A stretch of 64,000 bases of DNA from Chitinophaga sp. E66. Lineage in GTDB: Bacteria; Bacteroidota; Bacteroidia; Chitinophagales; Chitinophagaceae. Each line of letters begins with the position of its first letter. Positions within the stretch are counted from its first letter, which is position 1. The position numbers were made by a program, and so were the translations under genes. Below are positions 38,524 through 49,923 of the stretch, one piece after another. The stretch covers positions 4,464,001 to 4,528,000 of the forward strand of contig CP079103.1 in assembly GCA_019285755.1 (NCBI GenBank), written 5' to 3'. Under the pieces are notes generated by a model. It did no database searches, was not told the DNA's origin, and saw only the letters and a list, made by a program, of their open reading frames with translations.

Positions 38524-41040
38524 ATGGATAACAGAAGGAATTCCTCCGGAAATCAATGCTCTTGTCAGGCGCTGCGGGCCTGTCGTCTTTCATGCCCACC
38601 TCCATCCAGCGCGCCCTGGCCATAGAGCCTGCGCCGGGATCCAGCTGGGCGGATGCCGAGCACATCGTCATCCTCATGCAGGAAAACCGGTCGTTCGACC
38701 ATTGTTTCGGCACGCTCCAGGGCGTTCGCGGATTCAATGACCCCGGGCCATTACTTTGCCAGACCGGAAGCCTGTCTGGCTGCAAACCGACAAGGCAGGT
38801 AAAACATACTCGCCGTTCCGCCTCGATCTGAAAGACAGCCGCATCACCTGGATGGGCGCCCTGCCCCACGGCCGCCACGACCAGGTGGACGCCAATAATA
38901 AAGGTAAATACGACCAGTGGCTGCTGCATAAGCAGTCCGGCAAAGCCGACTGGAAGAGCATGCCCCTCACCCTGGGCTACTTCACCCGCGAAGACATCCC
39001 CTTCAACTACGCACTGGCAGACGCGTTCACCATTTGCGACCAGAACTTCTGCTCCGCCATGACCAGCACCACGCCCAACCGCTCCTTCTTCTGGACGGGC
39101 AAGATCACCGTGCCGGAAAACGGCGCCCCAAAGCGCATATCCGCAACACCGATTATAGTTATGGCAAACTCGGCTGGGAAACCTTCCTGAACTGTTATCG
39201 CAAAGCGGGGTAGACTGGAAGTTCTACCAGAACGACCTCTCCTGCGGCGGCGGCTTCCAGGGAGAAGAACGCTCCTGGCTCGCCAACTTCGGCTGCAACC
39301 TGCTCGAATTCTTCAAGGTATATAATGTGCAGTTCTCCGACCGCTATGTTACCAATCTCCAAAAACAGATAGACGAGCTGCCGGCCGAGATCCGGGCGCT
39401 GACGGAAGCCAGTCCATCGTCTGAGGAAACGACTAAGAAAAACAAAGCCGCCATCCAGAAGAAACAGGAAGTGCTCGATAAAGCGATCGGGGATATGGCG
39501 AAATGGGGAAAGGAAAGCTACGCGAAGCTGTCCGGCAAACAGAAAGACCTCTTCCACCGCGCATTTGTGATCAACACCAACGATCCCCAGTTCCGCAAAC
39601 TCGCAACTGGATTATGATGATAACGGCAAGCAACGCACGCTTCCCGTGCCCGCCGGCGACCTGTTCTATCAATTCCGTTCCGACGTGGAGAACGGCAAGC
39701 TGCCTACCGTATCCTGGCTGGCCAGTCCGCAGAACTTCTCCGACCACCCCAGCGCACCCTGGTATGGGGCATGGTACGTTTCTGAAGTGATGGACATCCT
39801 CACAAAGAATCCCGAAGTCTGGAAGAAGACGATCTTCATCGTAACCTACGACGAAAACGACGGCTACTACGACCACGTGCCCCGTTCTCCATCCCCGACA
39901 GCAACAAACCCGGCACGGGCAAGGTATCCGCCGGTATCGATACGGAAATTGAACATGTACGGCTGGCCAATGAACTGGCGCAGGGCGTTGCTGAGAAGCA
40001 TGCCCGTGAGGCCCCGATAGGACTGGGCTACAGGGTTCGCTGCTCATCGCGTCTCCCTGGAGCCGCGGCGGCAAGGTATGCTCTGAGGTATTTGATCACA
40101 CATCTACCTTGCAATTCCTGGAAACCTATGTCGAAAAGAAATTTAAAAGAAGATCCGGAGCGGGAACATCAGCGAATGGCGGCGTACCATCTGCGGCGAC
40201 CTGACCTCCGCGTTCAGCGAAAAGGATGCGGTCCCCTCCTCCAAACTGCCTTTCCTGGAACAGAAGAAATTCGTGGAAGAGATATACAGCGCCCAGTTCA
40301 AGGATCTGCCGTCCGGCTTCCGCGAAATCAGCGGCAGCGAGCTGCAGAGCATGATTGATCATCCGGAGAAAGCTAATCCGCTCGCTAAGCAGGAAACCGG
40401 TACGCGCCCGTCTACAGCGTTACCTTATGAGCTGAACGCCAACGGTTATTATGATGCAGGTAAACAATCTTTCGTGATCCTGATGGGCGCGGGAAATAAA
40501 CTGTTTGGACAACGTTCCGCAGGTACACCCTTCACGGTATATGCTCCTGAAAGCTATGCCGGCGAAGTTTGCCGCAACTGGCACTTCGCGGCCAAAGCGG
40601 GCGACCAGTTCACCTATGAATGGCCGCTTGCGGAATTTGAGCATGGGAAATATGCGCTCCGCCTTCATGGCCCTAACGGCTTCTTCCGGGAATTCCGCGG
40701 TGGCAAAGAAGACCATGGCGTTCGGGTGGATTGTGCGTACGAGACATCCGGCAAATCGAAAACCCCTACCGGCAACCTCATCCTCCATTTGGAAAACCGC
40801 GGCGCAAAGGCGGTCAGCTTCAAACTGAAAGATCACGGCTATGGGAAATCCGATAATGCGTTTACCCTCGCTCCCGGCGGGCGTAAAGAAATCATCGTCA
40901 CCAAAAGCGAACATAAAGGCTGGTATGATTTCAGCATACAGGCAGATGATTTCCCGGGATGGAGCCAGCGCTTCGCGGGCCGTGCGGAAAATGGGAAGGA
41001 AACTATCACCGACCCTGTGATGGGAAAGGCGATCAGCTAA
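38524..41040 (+). CDS. phosphocholine-specific phospholipase C, Tat-exported, frameshifted
   Basis: Restoring one G after the ATG gives MDNRREFLRKSMLLSGAAGL, a twin-arginine signal. The catalytic domain has HIVILMQENRSFDHCFGTLQGVRG, FTICDQNFCSAMTSTTPNRS, IFIVTYDENDGYYDH. The two C-terminal domains include EVCRNWHFAAKAGDQFTYEW and HKGWYDFSIQADDFPGWSQR. Shifts near 38545, 38750, 39180, 39610, 39880 and 40150. About 838 residues is normal for PlcC/PlcN-type enzymes, which release phosphocholine from phosphatidylcholine outside the cytoplasm. A strong terminator follows. Confidence 0.9.
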
Positions 41041-41062
41041 ATAACACGTCAAAAAATAACCA

Positions 41063-41097
41063 AACAGCCGGCGCCTTGAAGCGCCGGCTGTTTTCTT
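41063..41097 (+). terminator. terminator of the phospholipase C gene
   Basis: AACAGCCGGCGC and GCGCCGGCTGTT form a 12-bp stem with a 6-nt loop, followed by TTCTTT. It lies 23 bp after the stop and also near the 3' end of the convergent SDR gene, so it may work in both directions. Confidence 0.85.
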
Positions 41098-41113
41098 TAG
41101 CAGCCAACGTGCT

Positions 41114-41951
41114 TTAGTTCTCAAATCCAGTAGCGGTGGCCTGCGGCCGGAGGGCATCAGATCGATACCGATGGCGGCGATCTTTTGTTCCGCCAGTTGA
41201 TAGGCATCCGCCCCGAGGAACAGGTGAAGTGGCGCGGAACCATCTTCCAGCACGCGAATCAGCAGTTCAACCGCTTTCACCGGATCGCCGGGTTGGTTGC
41301 CATTGATGTCTTGCTGATGCAGCAACTGCATAGCCCGGACGTTCTCATATTCGGGCATTTCCCTGGCCGGTAGCCCCAGCGACCCTGCCAGGAAATCGGT
41401 ACGGAAATAACCTGGCGACACCACGGTAACCCCTATTCCAAAGGGTTTCAGTTCCTGTGCCAGTGCTTCCGAAAATCCGTGCACGGCAAATTTAGTAGCG
41501 CAGTAAATCCCGAATGCAGGAAATGCCCCCGTGAAACCGCCGATAGATGCGATATTGAAAACATGCCCGCTGCCTTGTTTCCGCAAATACGGCAGCGCCT
41601 GGCGGATGACGTTGAGGGAACCGAATACATTGATATCGAAATTAGCGCGGGCTTCCGCGTCCGTCAGTTCCTCGATGGCGCCTACAAGTCCATAGCCCGC
41701 GTTATTGACGATGACGTCTATCCGGCCAAAGTGCGCAACTGTGGCTGAAACGGCACGCTGAACGGCCGATTCGTCTTTCAGATCCAGCGCGATGGGGAGA
41801 AATTGCCCGGTGGTTTCTCCTAGCGCGGCAATGAGATCTGCTGCGCGGCGGGATGTGGCGGCTACGTGGTAGCCTTTGCTGAGGAGGGTTTTGGCCAAAG
41901 AAAGGCCCAGGCCCTGGAGGCCCCGGTTACAAACCAGACTTGCTTTTTCAT
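41114..41951 (-). CDS. short-chain dehydrogenase/reductase (SDR), frameshifted
   Basis: From ATG at 41949-41951: MKKQVWFVTGASRGLGLSLA (after restoring one G), the glycine-rich nucleotide site. Then IVNNAGYG, NIASIGGF with the catalytic Ser, and GIYCATKFAVHGF (YxxxK). A shift near 41165 restores the end LRPQATATGFEN. About 279 residues. The close match to 'oxidoreductase, SDR family' with a VVSPGYFRTDF loop suggests a classical NADP enzyme. Substrate unknown. It stands alone. Confidence 0.85.
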
Positions 41952-42202
41952 TGATTGTCAGTTAAAGGTGATCGTTCTGAGTGGTGAACGAATGCAAAGT
42001 TAAGGCGCCGGGGCGGGAGGCATTTTACACGTTGGAAACCAAAATTGCATAATTCAAACCTCCCAAATATGCAATTGTGCAAAAAAACGCCTTTCAGGGC
42101 GGAATGGCATGATTTTGATAGAAATAGGTGAACCAGGATAGGATTGGACTGTTTATATTAGTGCTATCAAATCCTTTTTAACCACATTAAATATCGCGTA
42201 TC

Positions 42203-42581
42203 ATGGCAAAATCGGTGAAGCAGCCCGCAAAGAAGGCCGCAACCAGCACAACGGCAAAGAAAGCCGCAACCCCAAGAAAGCCGCCGCTGACAAAGCTGCC
42301 GCTCCTAAGAAGGCTGCCGCCAAAACTGCCCGCAAACCCAATGCGGCCTTCATGGCTCCTTTGACGCCCAGCGCCGACCTCGCAGGCGTTATCGGCAGCA
42401 CACCACTCCCCAGAACTGAAGCCACCAAAAGATCTGGGACTATATCAAGAAAAACGATTTGCAGGATTCCAAAAACAAACGCATGATCAATGCCGATGCC
42501 AAACTGCAAGTTATTTTTGCCGGCAAAAAGCAGGTATCCATGTTTGAACTCGCAGGCATTGTGAACAAGCATCTCAAATAA
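42203..42581 (+). CDS. SWIB/MDM2 domain protein, frameshifted
   Basis: The N-terminal half is a lysine/alanine-rich tail (KKAATSTTAKKAATP), histone H1-like. The second half, after shifts near 42272 and 42425, reads KIWDYIKKNDLQDSKNKRMI and VSMFELAGIVNKHLK, the SWIB fold. About 126 residues. In bacteria such proteins (chlamydiae and Bacteroidota) are thought to bind DNA or topoisomerase; the basic tail supports nucleoid association. A strong terminator follows. Confidence 0.8.
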
Positions 42582-42599
42582 TCCTGCCCATAAGTATTT

Positions 42600-42626
42600 A
42601 AAAAGGAGGCCCAGCGCCTCCTTTTT
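42600..42626 (+). terminator. terminator of the SWIB gene
   Basis: AAAAAGGAGGC-CCAGC-GCCTCCTTTTT is a symmetric stem with A-run and T-run, 18 bp after the stop. Confidence 0.85.
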
Positions 42627-42761
42627 AATGCCCCCGCTGTCCGTTTCCGGACATCCACTTGTACTGTTCCGGACATCCTCCCACTCAAAATCAATTGATT
42701 ATCAGATCAAATAGACTTTGGCCTTTTTTATGTCGCTTAGCTGCTTCATATTCGCAAACGT

Positions 42762-45140
42762 ATGTGGAAGAACCAATTACTCACCGCCTGGCGCCGGCTG
42801 AAGAACAATAAAACCTACGCATTTATCAACATCGCCGGCCTGGGCGCGAGCCTCGCCTGCGCGATCATCCTTTACCTTTTATAGACTATCACCTCCGGTA
42901 TGATAATTTCCATTCCGACTCCGACCGGGTGTTTCGCATCAGCGCAAGGACCATGTATGGCGGCGTGGAAGACTTTAATGACGGGGTGCCGCAACCGCTC
43001 GGAAAAGCCCTGCGCAACGATTACACCTTTTTCGAGGAAGTCTCCATGCGCGTTACTATGGGCCGCCGACTCGTCACGATTCAATCAGGCGATAAGAAAA
43101 GCAAATTTGAGGCGCGCGCCGCGTATGTAGAGCCATCCTATTTTCGCATCCTGAATTTCCCGATCGCCTCCGGTGATCCCAATAAAATCCTGAACGAGCC
43201 ATACAGCGCCATTATCACCAAAGAGATGGCCGCAAAATTTTTCCCGGGGCAGGATCCGGTCGGCAAATCGATCCGCCTGTCTAACTCAAAAGATTTTATA
43301 GTAAAAGGCATTGCAGAGGATATGCCCCGCAATACCGACCATACTATCGATCTGTTTTTATCTTACTCCGCCTACAAGGATGTGAGCCCATATATGGCCA
43401 GCGACAGCAGTTGGGGCAGCATCTCCAGTGCCATCCAATGTTATGTAAAGCTGAAGCCCGGCATTACCCCTCAGCAGGTAGAAAGTGTTTTTCCCCATAT
43501 CATCAATAAATATGAGCCGGAGGAAAACAATCTCATGTTTTTCAACATGCTGCCAATCCGGGATCTCCATTTTGATACGCGATATAGCGGTACCATCCAG
43601 CGGAAATATTTATGGTCGTTGGGATGGATGGGTGCATTTCTCGTGCTGACCGCATGTATCAATTTCATCAACCTTTCTACGGCCCAATCTCTTCGCCGTA
43701 CAAGAGAGATTGGTGTGCGCAAGGCATTGGGCAGCACAAAGTGGCAGATCTTTGGGCAGTTTCTTTCCGAGACTTTCCTGATTGTGGCCACTGCCGTCGC
43801 CATCGCCGCCACCATCGTTTCACTCGCCATTCCCCAGCTTAATAAAACCCTCTTTACTGAAATTACGCTGGATGGACGGACGATAGGCACCGTGATGTTT
43901 TTTCCGTCCTCTTATTGCTCATTGTAGTTTTATTGGCGGGATATTACCCGGCATTCATGCAGGCGCGCCTCAACCCGGTGAAAGCGATCCGTGCTCAGGC
44001 GGCAGGCGCCGGCAATAGCCGGTTCCCGCTTCGTAAAATGCTGATCGTACTTCAATTCGCGATCATGCAGGTAATGATCGTCGGCGCATTGGTTATCGCC
44101 CGGCAGATGCAATACTCCTGAGTGGTGATATTGGAATGCACAAAAACGGAGTGCTGATTGTCAACATACCGCAGCAGGATGCTTCCATATTACGCACGTT
44201 CCGCAGCCGGGTTACACAGCTTGCCGGGGTGCAAAATGCATCTTACTGCCAGGCCGCGCCATTGTCTTATACCAACCGCTCCACAGCCATCCGTTTTGGT
44301 GCGCGTGGTGATGATGAAGATTGGCAGGTTAGTGTAAAATATGCGGATGCCAACTACCTTTCTACTTTTGGTATTCAGCTAATCGCAGGCAGCAACATCC
44401 CGGTTTCAGATACAGCCAATGGCATGCTGGTAAATGAAACGCTTCTCAGGAAACTGAACATAGCGTCCCCCAATGACATTATCGGCCAACCCATTCGGGT
44501 CAGCCAGGTTCAGACCGTTGTGCGCGGCGTTTTCAGGGATTTTCATAACCATAGTTTCCATAGCGATGTGGAGCCACTCTGTTTGTATACGGATAAGAGC
44601 GAATTCGATGAGCTTGCTATCCGGTTAGACATGCAGCAGGCAGCTACCGTCATGCCCGTCATCGATAAGATCTGGAACGAGACATTTCCGGATTACATTT
44701 ACCGCTTCCGCTTTATGGACGACGATATTGCCGGTATGTATGAAGCTGAAACCCTGCTGATGCAATTGGTGGAGATTTTCGCCATCGTTGCAATCCTGAT
44801 AGGCTGTCTGGGGTTGTATGGATTGATCAGCTTCATGGCTATACAAAAGAAGAAGGAAATCGGTGTACGGAAGGTGCTTGGGGCCAGCGTACCGTCCGTT
44901 ATCTGGCTCTTCGGACGCGATTTCTCACTGATGCTGGTGGCGGGTTTCGTTTTATCGGCGCCCTTATCCTGGTGGCTGATGACCAGCTGGCTGGAAGGAT
45001 TTCAATACCGGATCGAGCTAGGCCCGGAAATATATATGGTTACAGTGCTCTTATGCGCTGCCATCACCGTGCTCACGGTAGGATACACTTCCATCCGCGC
45101 TGCTTTGATGAACCCGGCAGTAAGCCTGAAAACGGAATAG
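42762..45140 (+). CDS. FtsX/MacB-type ABC transporter permease, frameshifted
   Basis: The start is MWKNQLLTAWRRLKNNKTYA, then a membrane helix, a MacB core domain (FRISARTMYGGVEDFNDG), an FtsX block (INFINLSTAQSLRRTREIGV), a second periplasmic part and the closing FtsX block (FMAIQKKKEIGVRKVLGASV) ending MNPAVSLKTE. Shifts near 42883, 43905 and 44120. About 792 residues. It resembles the permease at 11350-13725 in design but not closely in sequence. No ATPase is adjacent. Probable inner-membrane efflux or stress-related permease. Confidence 0.85.
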
Positions 45141-45143
45141 TTT

Positions 45144-47270
45144 TTAGTAAGCGAGGATATCGCGGATTTGGGCGGCTACTTTTTCCGCTGTGGGCAACAT
45201 CTGCTTTTCCAGTTCGGTATTGAGCGGAACGGCCGGCAGATCGAGTGCGCCGTAAGTAAATACGGGTGCATCCAGGAAGCGGAAACAATGACGAGATATC
45301 CTCGCCGCCAGCGACTCCGCGAAAGAATTGCCGAGTTGTTCCTCCGTGAGCACCAGGCATTTACCCAGCTTCTTTACCGAGTTGAATACCAAATCTTCAT
45401 CCAACGGGAACAACGTCCGCAGGTCGATGATTTCCACTTTCCCCGGAAACTGCGCCGCAGCGGTTTTTGCCCAGTAAACGCCCATGCCGTAGGTAATGAT
45501 GGTCATGCCTTCCTCACTTTCCAGGACCGTGCGGCCCTTGCCCAGCGGCAGGATATAGTCGGCGGATGGTTCAACGGTCATCGCGTCCTGCGTGCCGGGA
45601 ACCTTGCTCCAGTAGAGCCCTTTATGTTCCAGCATCACCACCGGATTAGGATCGAGGAAAGCGGCTTTCATCAGGCCTTTCAAGTCGGCAGCGTTGGAAG
45701 GATAGACGATTTTAATGCCTTTAATGGTGAGCAACGTGCTTTCCACGCTTCCCGAGTGGTAAGGTCCTCCCCCTCCATAAGCCCCGATGGGCACACGAAT
45801 GAGCGACTGTACCGGGAATTTCCCGCAGGATAAGTAACAGCTTTTCGACAGCTCCGTCACGAGCTGATTAAAGCCGGGATAGATATAATCCGCAAATTGC
45901 ACTTCCACGATGGGTTTCACGCCGGTGGCAGATAATCCCGCCGTGCTGCCGATGATATAGGCTTCCTGGATAGCCGTATTATAAACCCTTTCGTCACCAA
46001 ACTTTTCCGCCAGGGTGGCTGCCTCGCGGAACACTCCACCCAGTCTGCGCCCTACATCCTGACCGTAAAGGATCGCTTCCGGATACGTGGCCATGATCTC
46101 TTCGATGGCATGCAGGGCCGCATCTACCATAACAACTTTACTACCCCCTGAGGGCTGGCGCTCTCCGCTTTCAGCAGTAACAGTCGTGGGTGCAAAGACG
46201 TGATGGGTAACGGTAGTAGTATCCGGATCCGGGCTGGCGACCGCCGCGGCAAAGGCTTCTTCTACTTCGCGCTGCGCCTCCAGTTCTATGTCAGTGGCTT
46301 CGCGGATGCTGCCGATCTGGCTGCGCAGGCGGGGCAGCGGGTCGCGCTGCTGGTGGCGGGCCAGATCCTCCGGCGTACGGTACCACTCCCGGCGCACACC
46401 GGAGGTATGGTGACCGAGTAAAGGGACGGTGGCATGTACGAGGATGGGCTTGCGTTCACTGCGTACAAAGGAGATCGCCGATTCCATGGCTCGGTAGCTG
46501 GCTTCGAAATCGGCGCCATCGACCCGGATGCGTTCCAGCCCCTTGAAACCGGCAGCATATTCATAGGCATCCATAGCACGGGCTTCATCGGCACTCACGC
46601 TGATTCCCCAGTCATTATCCTGAACGAGGAAAATTACGGGTAACTGTTTCAATGCGGCAAACTGAAAGGCCTCGCTTACTTCACCTTCCGTTACGCTGCC
46701 GTCGCCCAGCGAGCAGAGCACCACGGGCCTTTCGTCATCGGCGAGCAGGCCGGCGTTTTCCAGTATTGTACCCCTGGGCCATGCCGGTGGTGGGTATGAC
46801 CTGCATTCCGGTGGCGCTGCTTTGGTGCGGAATGAGCGGTTTATCGGAATCGCGGGAGCTGGGATGACAATAATAAGAACGACCTCCGCTGAAGGGGTCT
46901 TCGCCTTTGGCGAGGAGCTGGAGCATGAGGGTATAGGGAGAAAAACCGAGCGCGAGCATCATGGCATCGTCGCGGTAATAAGGACTTACATAGTCGTAAG
47001 GTTTGAGCTGAAGGCCCGCGGCGATCTGGATAGCTTCATGGCCGGCGGATGTGGAGTGTACGTACTTGCAGATGGGCCTGTTCGCTTCATATTGGTCTGC
47101 CATGCGGCGTGCGGTGCACATGAGGCCGTACGCCTTGCGAAGGAGGGCCTGAAATGCGGGGTCTCCTCCCGGTGCGTAATGGTGGCTTTCAAAACAGGAA
47201 CGCTTATGTTATCTTTAAGCACGCAATATTGTTTTGGTGATGATGGTTGGGTTCTAATAATAGTTGCCAT
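45144..47270 (-). CDS. fused alpha/beta E1 component of a 2-oxo acid dehydrogenase, frameshifted
   Basis: The alpha half shows CKYVHSTSAGHEAIQIAAG, YVSPYYRDD and the thiamine-diphosphate motif SLGDGSVTEGEVSEAFQFA. The beta half shows ILYGQDVGRRLGGVFREA, YNTAIQEAYIIGSTAG, IRVPIGAYGGGGPYHSGS and a transketolase C-domain. Shifts near 47140 and 46755. About 690-708 residues, depending on the start. The start is unsure: the ATG at 47270 lies within the MarR-type palindrome at 47259-47280. The enzyme decarboxylates pyruvate or branched-chain 2-oxo acids as part of a multi-enzyme complex whose E2 and E3 are not in the window. Confidence 0.85.
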
Positions 47271-47280
47271 AGCAACTATT
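47259..47280. promoter_or_regulatory. MarR-type palindromic operator
   Basis: AATAGTTGC and GCAACTATT are perfect 9-bp arms separated by CATA, 20 bp before the marR-like start and at the 5' end of the divergent E1 gene. The TAGTTGC-N4-GCAACTA core resembles known MarR/SlyA sites. It implies repression of both genes by the MarR protein. Confidence 0.65.
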
Positions 47281-47300
47281 GCTACTGCAAATTACTGAAT

Positions 47301-47732
47301 ATGCATGAATCTTTCGTGAGTAATCCGTCTTTTTTAAGCTGGATGCCACATTAAAAAAATAAAGAATTACTGGCAGAAGAGTTTCGATGCCCGGGGCCTG
47401 GACATAACGGTGGACCAATGGTTGCTGATCGAGAATTTGTACAAGCACAAGCGAATCACGCACAATGAGTTAGCGAGGCTCACCTCGAAAGATATTACGA
47501 CAGTATCGCGGATTATCGAGTTATTGGTGCGTAAGGAGCTTGTGGAGCGGCAGGGGTCTACGGACGATCGCCGGAAGGTGTTTTTGCAATTAACGCCGGA
47601 GGGGGTCGCTAAATATAAAGAAGTTAGGCCGCTGGTGCTGGAGATGCGCGAGACTGGCTGGCGGAATCTGACGGAGGGGATTTCCAGGAGATGACGAGGA
47701 TTCTGGACGTTATTTATTCGAATATCCCGTAA
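47301..47732 (+). CDS. MarR family transcriptional regulator, frameshifted
   Basis: After shifts near 47335 and 47347 (A-run) the protein runs FKLDATLKKIKNYWQKSFDA, then DQWLLIENLYKHKRITHNEL. The winged helix follows: LARLTSKDITTVSRIIELL and VERQGSTDDRRKVFLQLTPEG. A last shift near 47680 gives FQEMTRILDVIYSNIP. About 144 residues is normal. It is divergent from the E1 dehydrogenase gene with a 22-bp palindrome between them. The ligand is unknown. Confidence 0.85.
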
Positions 47733-47820
47733 AGAAAAAAATTAAAAAGGAAAAAGCCCGTACTCTTTTAACTTTTTAATTTTTACTTTTTAGTCTGGCG
47801 GAGACTGAGAACGGGATCGT

Positions 47821-48428
47821 CTATTTTACCATGAATTCCAACAGGCTGTCATCTTCGATGAAGGCTTCCAGCGTGTCGCCGATTTCTAAAGGCCCTACGC
47901 CTTCGGGGTTCCGGTGAAGACGAGGTCGCCGATGTTAAGAGTGAAATACCGCGAGATGTAGGCGATCAGTTTGTCGAATGTGAACAGCAGGTCGCCGGTG
48001 TTGCCTTGTTGAACGATCTCCTTGTTTTTGTAAAGACAGAAGTTCGTGTCTTTGAGGTCCATGGTTTCCGTAATGGGAATAAACTTGCCTACAACGGCGG
48101 AATTATCGAACGACTTTGCGATTTCCCAGGGCAGGCCTTTAGCTTTCTGTTTCTCTTGCAGATCGCGGGCGGTAAAGTCGATGCCAACCGAAATATGGTC
48201 ATAATATTTACTGGCAAATCTTTCCTGGATGTGCCCGTTTTTCGAAATCCGCAGCACCAGCTCGCATTCATAATGCAGGTTATCCGTGAATTCCGGATAA
48301 TAAAAGGGATGGTTGTTTTGCAGCAGGGCATTTTTGGGTTTCATGAAAATCACGGGTTCGGAGGGCACTTCGTTCTTCAATTCTTCTGCATGTTTGGCAT
48401 AGTTTCTTCCAACGCAGATAATTTTCAT
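47821..48428 (-). CDS. fumarylacetoacetate hydrolase (FAH) family protein, frameshifted
   Basis: The protein begins MKIICVGRNYAKHAEELKNE. It has the metal-site pattern HYECELVLRISKNG, SVGIDFTARDLQEKQKAKGL and GDLVFTGTPKA. One shift near 47900 restores PEGVGPLEIGDTLEA and the end LLEFMVK. About 202 residues is the usual size of single-domain FAH enzymes (acylpyruvase or hydratase-like). Metal-binding acids are present. Substrate undetermined. Confidence 0.85.
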
Positions 48429-48624
48429 AATGCGTGTATTTTGTAAGGTTAATAAAGCCTATGGTTTGACCCATAGCCCACAATACATTGCCCACTGTAC
48501 GTACTATCATCCGGATAATTTAAGAAAATATGCCGGTGGATATAACGATCAGTGGTACACGGATCATGACCTATAGCGGTTAAGGTAGGGGCACCTTTCG
48601 GCATGAAATATACAATTTACATTT

Positions 48625-49200
48625 CTATAATGGAAAAGTAAGGTTGTTATAATTGTTCATGGAGCGCTGTAAGCCGATAGCGGCAAAACTTTCCAGGATT
48701 TCGACGCATTTGTCGGTTTTCTGGAGCACAACGGGCTCCTCTTTGGCCGACCATTTGCCGAGCACGTAATCCACCTGCCTGCCTTTGGGGAAATCGTTGC
48801 CGATACCAAACCGGAGGCGGGGATATTGATTGGTTCCGATGCTTTCCTGTATGCTTTTAAGGCCATTATGACCGGCATCGCTGCCGCCGGGGCGGAGGCG
48901 CAGCGTTTCGAGGGGCAGCGCCAGCTCGTCTACGATCACCATTATATTTTCTACGGGGATCTTCTCCTTGTCCATCCAGTATTTCACGGCGCGGCCGCTG
49001 AGATTCATGTAGGTGGTTGGCTTGATGACCACGAATACCTTCCCCTTCCAGCGGATTTCGGCAACATCCGCCAGCCGGTCGCTCCGGAATACCGCCTGAT
49101 GTTTGGCGGCAAACGCGTCTGCCACATCGAAGCCGATGTTGTGACGGGTATGATGGTACTCCGGTCCGATGTTTCCTAATCCTACGATTAAATATTTCAT
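48625..49200 (-). CDS. pth: peptidyl-tRNA hydrolase
   Basis: An intact frame of about 191 residues from ATG 49198-49200 (MKYLIVGLGNIGPEYHHTRH). The catalytic His is in HNIGF. Other conserved parts are KPTTYMNLSG, DELALPLETLRLRPGGSDAGHNG and RLRFGIG. Pth recycles peptidyl-tRNAs by cleaving the ester bond. It follows rplY on the same strand after a terminator, the widespread rplY-pth neighbourhood. Confidence 0.95.
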   Translation of the reverse strand: MKYLIVGLGNIGPEYHHTRHNIGFDVADAFAAKHQAVFRSDRLADVAEIRWKGKVFVVIKPTTYMNLSGRAVKYWMDKEKIPVENIMVIVDELALPLETLRLRPGGSDAGHNGLKSIQESIGTNQYPRLRFGIGNDFPKGRQVDYVLGKWSAKEEPVVLQKTDKCVEILESFAAIGLQRSMNNYNNLTFPL

Positions 49201-49245
49201 ATGGCAGGTAGTCAAATATTCCCGTTAAAAACGGATGCCAAAAAT

Positions 49246-49278
49246 AAAAAGCCCGGCCGATATTCTGCCGGGCTTTTT
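49246..49278 (-). terminator. terminator between rplY and pth
   Basis: AAAAAGCCCGGC and GCCGGGCTTTTT form a 12-bp symmetric stem around a 9-nt loop, 21 bp past the rplY stop. It would end most rplY transcripts before pth. Confidence 0.85.
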
Positions 49279-49298
49279 AATATAATTATTTTGCCAAT

Positions 49299-49888
49299 TT
49301 ATTTCTTCTTGGACTCCTTCTCTGCCGCAGCTTCTTCCTGTTTCAGCTGACGGGTCATTACCACGGAAGCAACAGGGATACGGGGAGAGTTGAGCAGTTC
49401 GATACCTTCAGCCTTCACGTCTTCTACACGGAGGTTTTCGTTGAGGTTGAGGTTAGTGATATCCAGCTCGAGGAATTCGCGAAGATCTTTCGGGAAAGCT
49501 TTCACTTTCAGGGTCTTCAGTTTTACAACCAGTTTACCACCGGCTTTAACACCTACAGACTGGCCAACAACGCGCAGGGGCAGGGAAGCCACTACTTTCT
49601 TGTCTTCTACCAGTTCCAGGAAGTCGATGTGCGTCAGCTCATCGGTAACGGTGTCGAATTGCAGATCTTTCAGGATCGCGCGGTAGGTTTTACCTTCCAG
49701 TTTGATTTCCGCAACCTGGAAGTCGGGCGTGTAAACCAGAGTCTTAAAAGCAGTAGCCGGAGCGGAAAAAGCAACGATTTCTGCACCCCATAAATAACGC
49801 AAGGCACTTTTTCCTCAGAACGGAGAAGGCGGGTGGCTTTTTTGCCGAAGTCGCTTCTGAGTTGTCCTTCGATGGTTATTGTTTTCAT
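49299..49888 (-). CDS. rplY: 50S ribosomal protein L25/general stress protein Ctc, frameshifted
   Basis: It starts MKTITIEGQLRSDFGKKATR and continues to EEKVPCVIYG. A shift near 49785 leads into FKTLVYTPDFQVAEIKLEGK, the L25 domain that binds 5S rRNA, then the long TL5/CTC beta domain (HIDFLELVEDKKVVASLPLR, VGVKAGGKLVVKLKTLKVKA). A charged tail ends EKESKKK. About 196 residues is normal for the long form. Confidence 0.9.
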
Positions 49889-49923
49889 TGTTTAAACATT
49901 TATGTTGTAAAAAATACACTTTG

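Noticed and set aside
40420-41180. Extension of the second SDR frame through the phospholipase C gene
   Set aside because: The minus-strand frame stays open past the SDR, but the SDR ends at 41114 after one correction, and the plus strand encodes the phospholipase C-terminal domains and a terminator.
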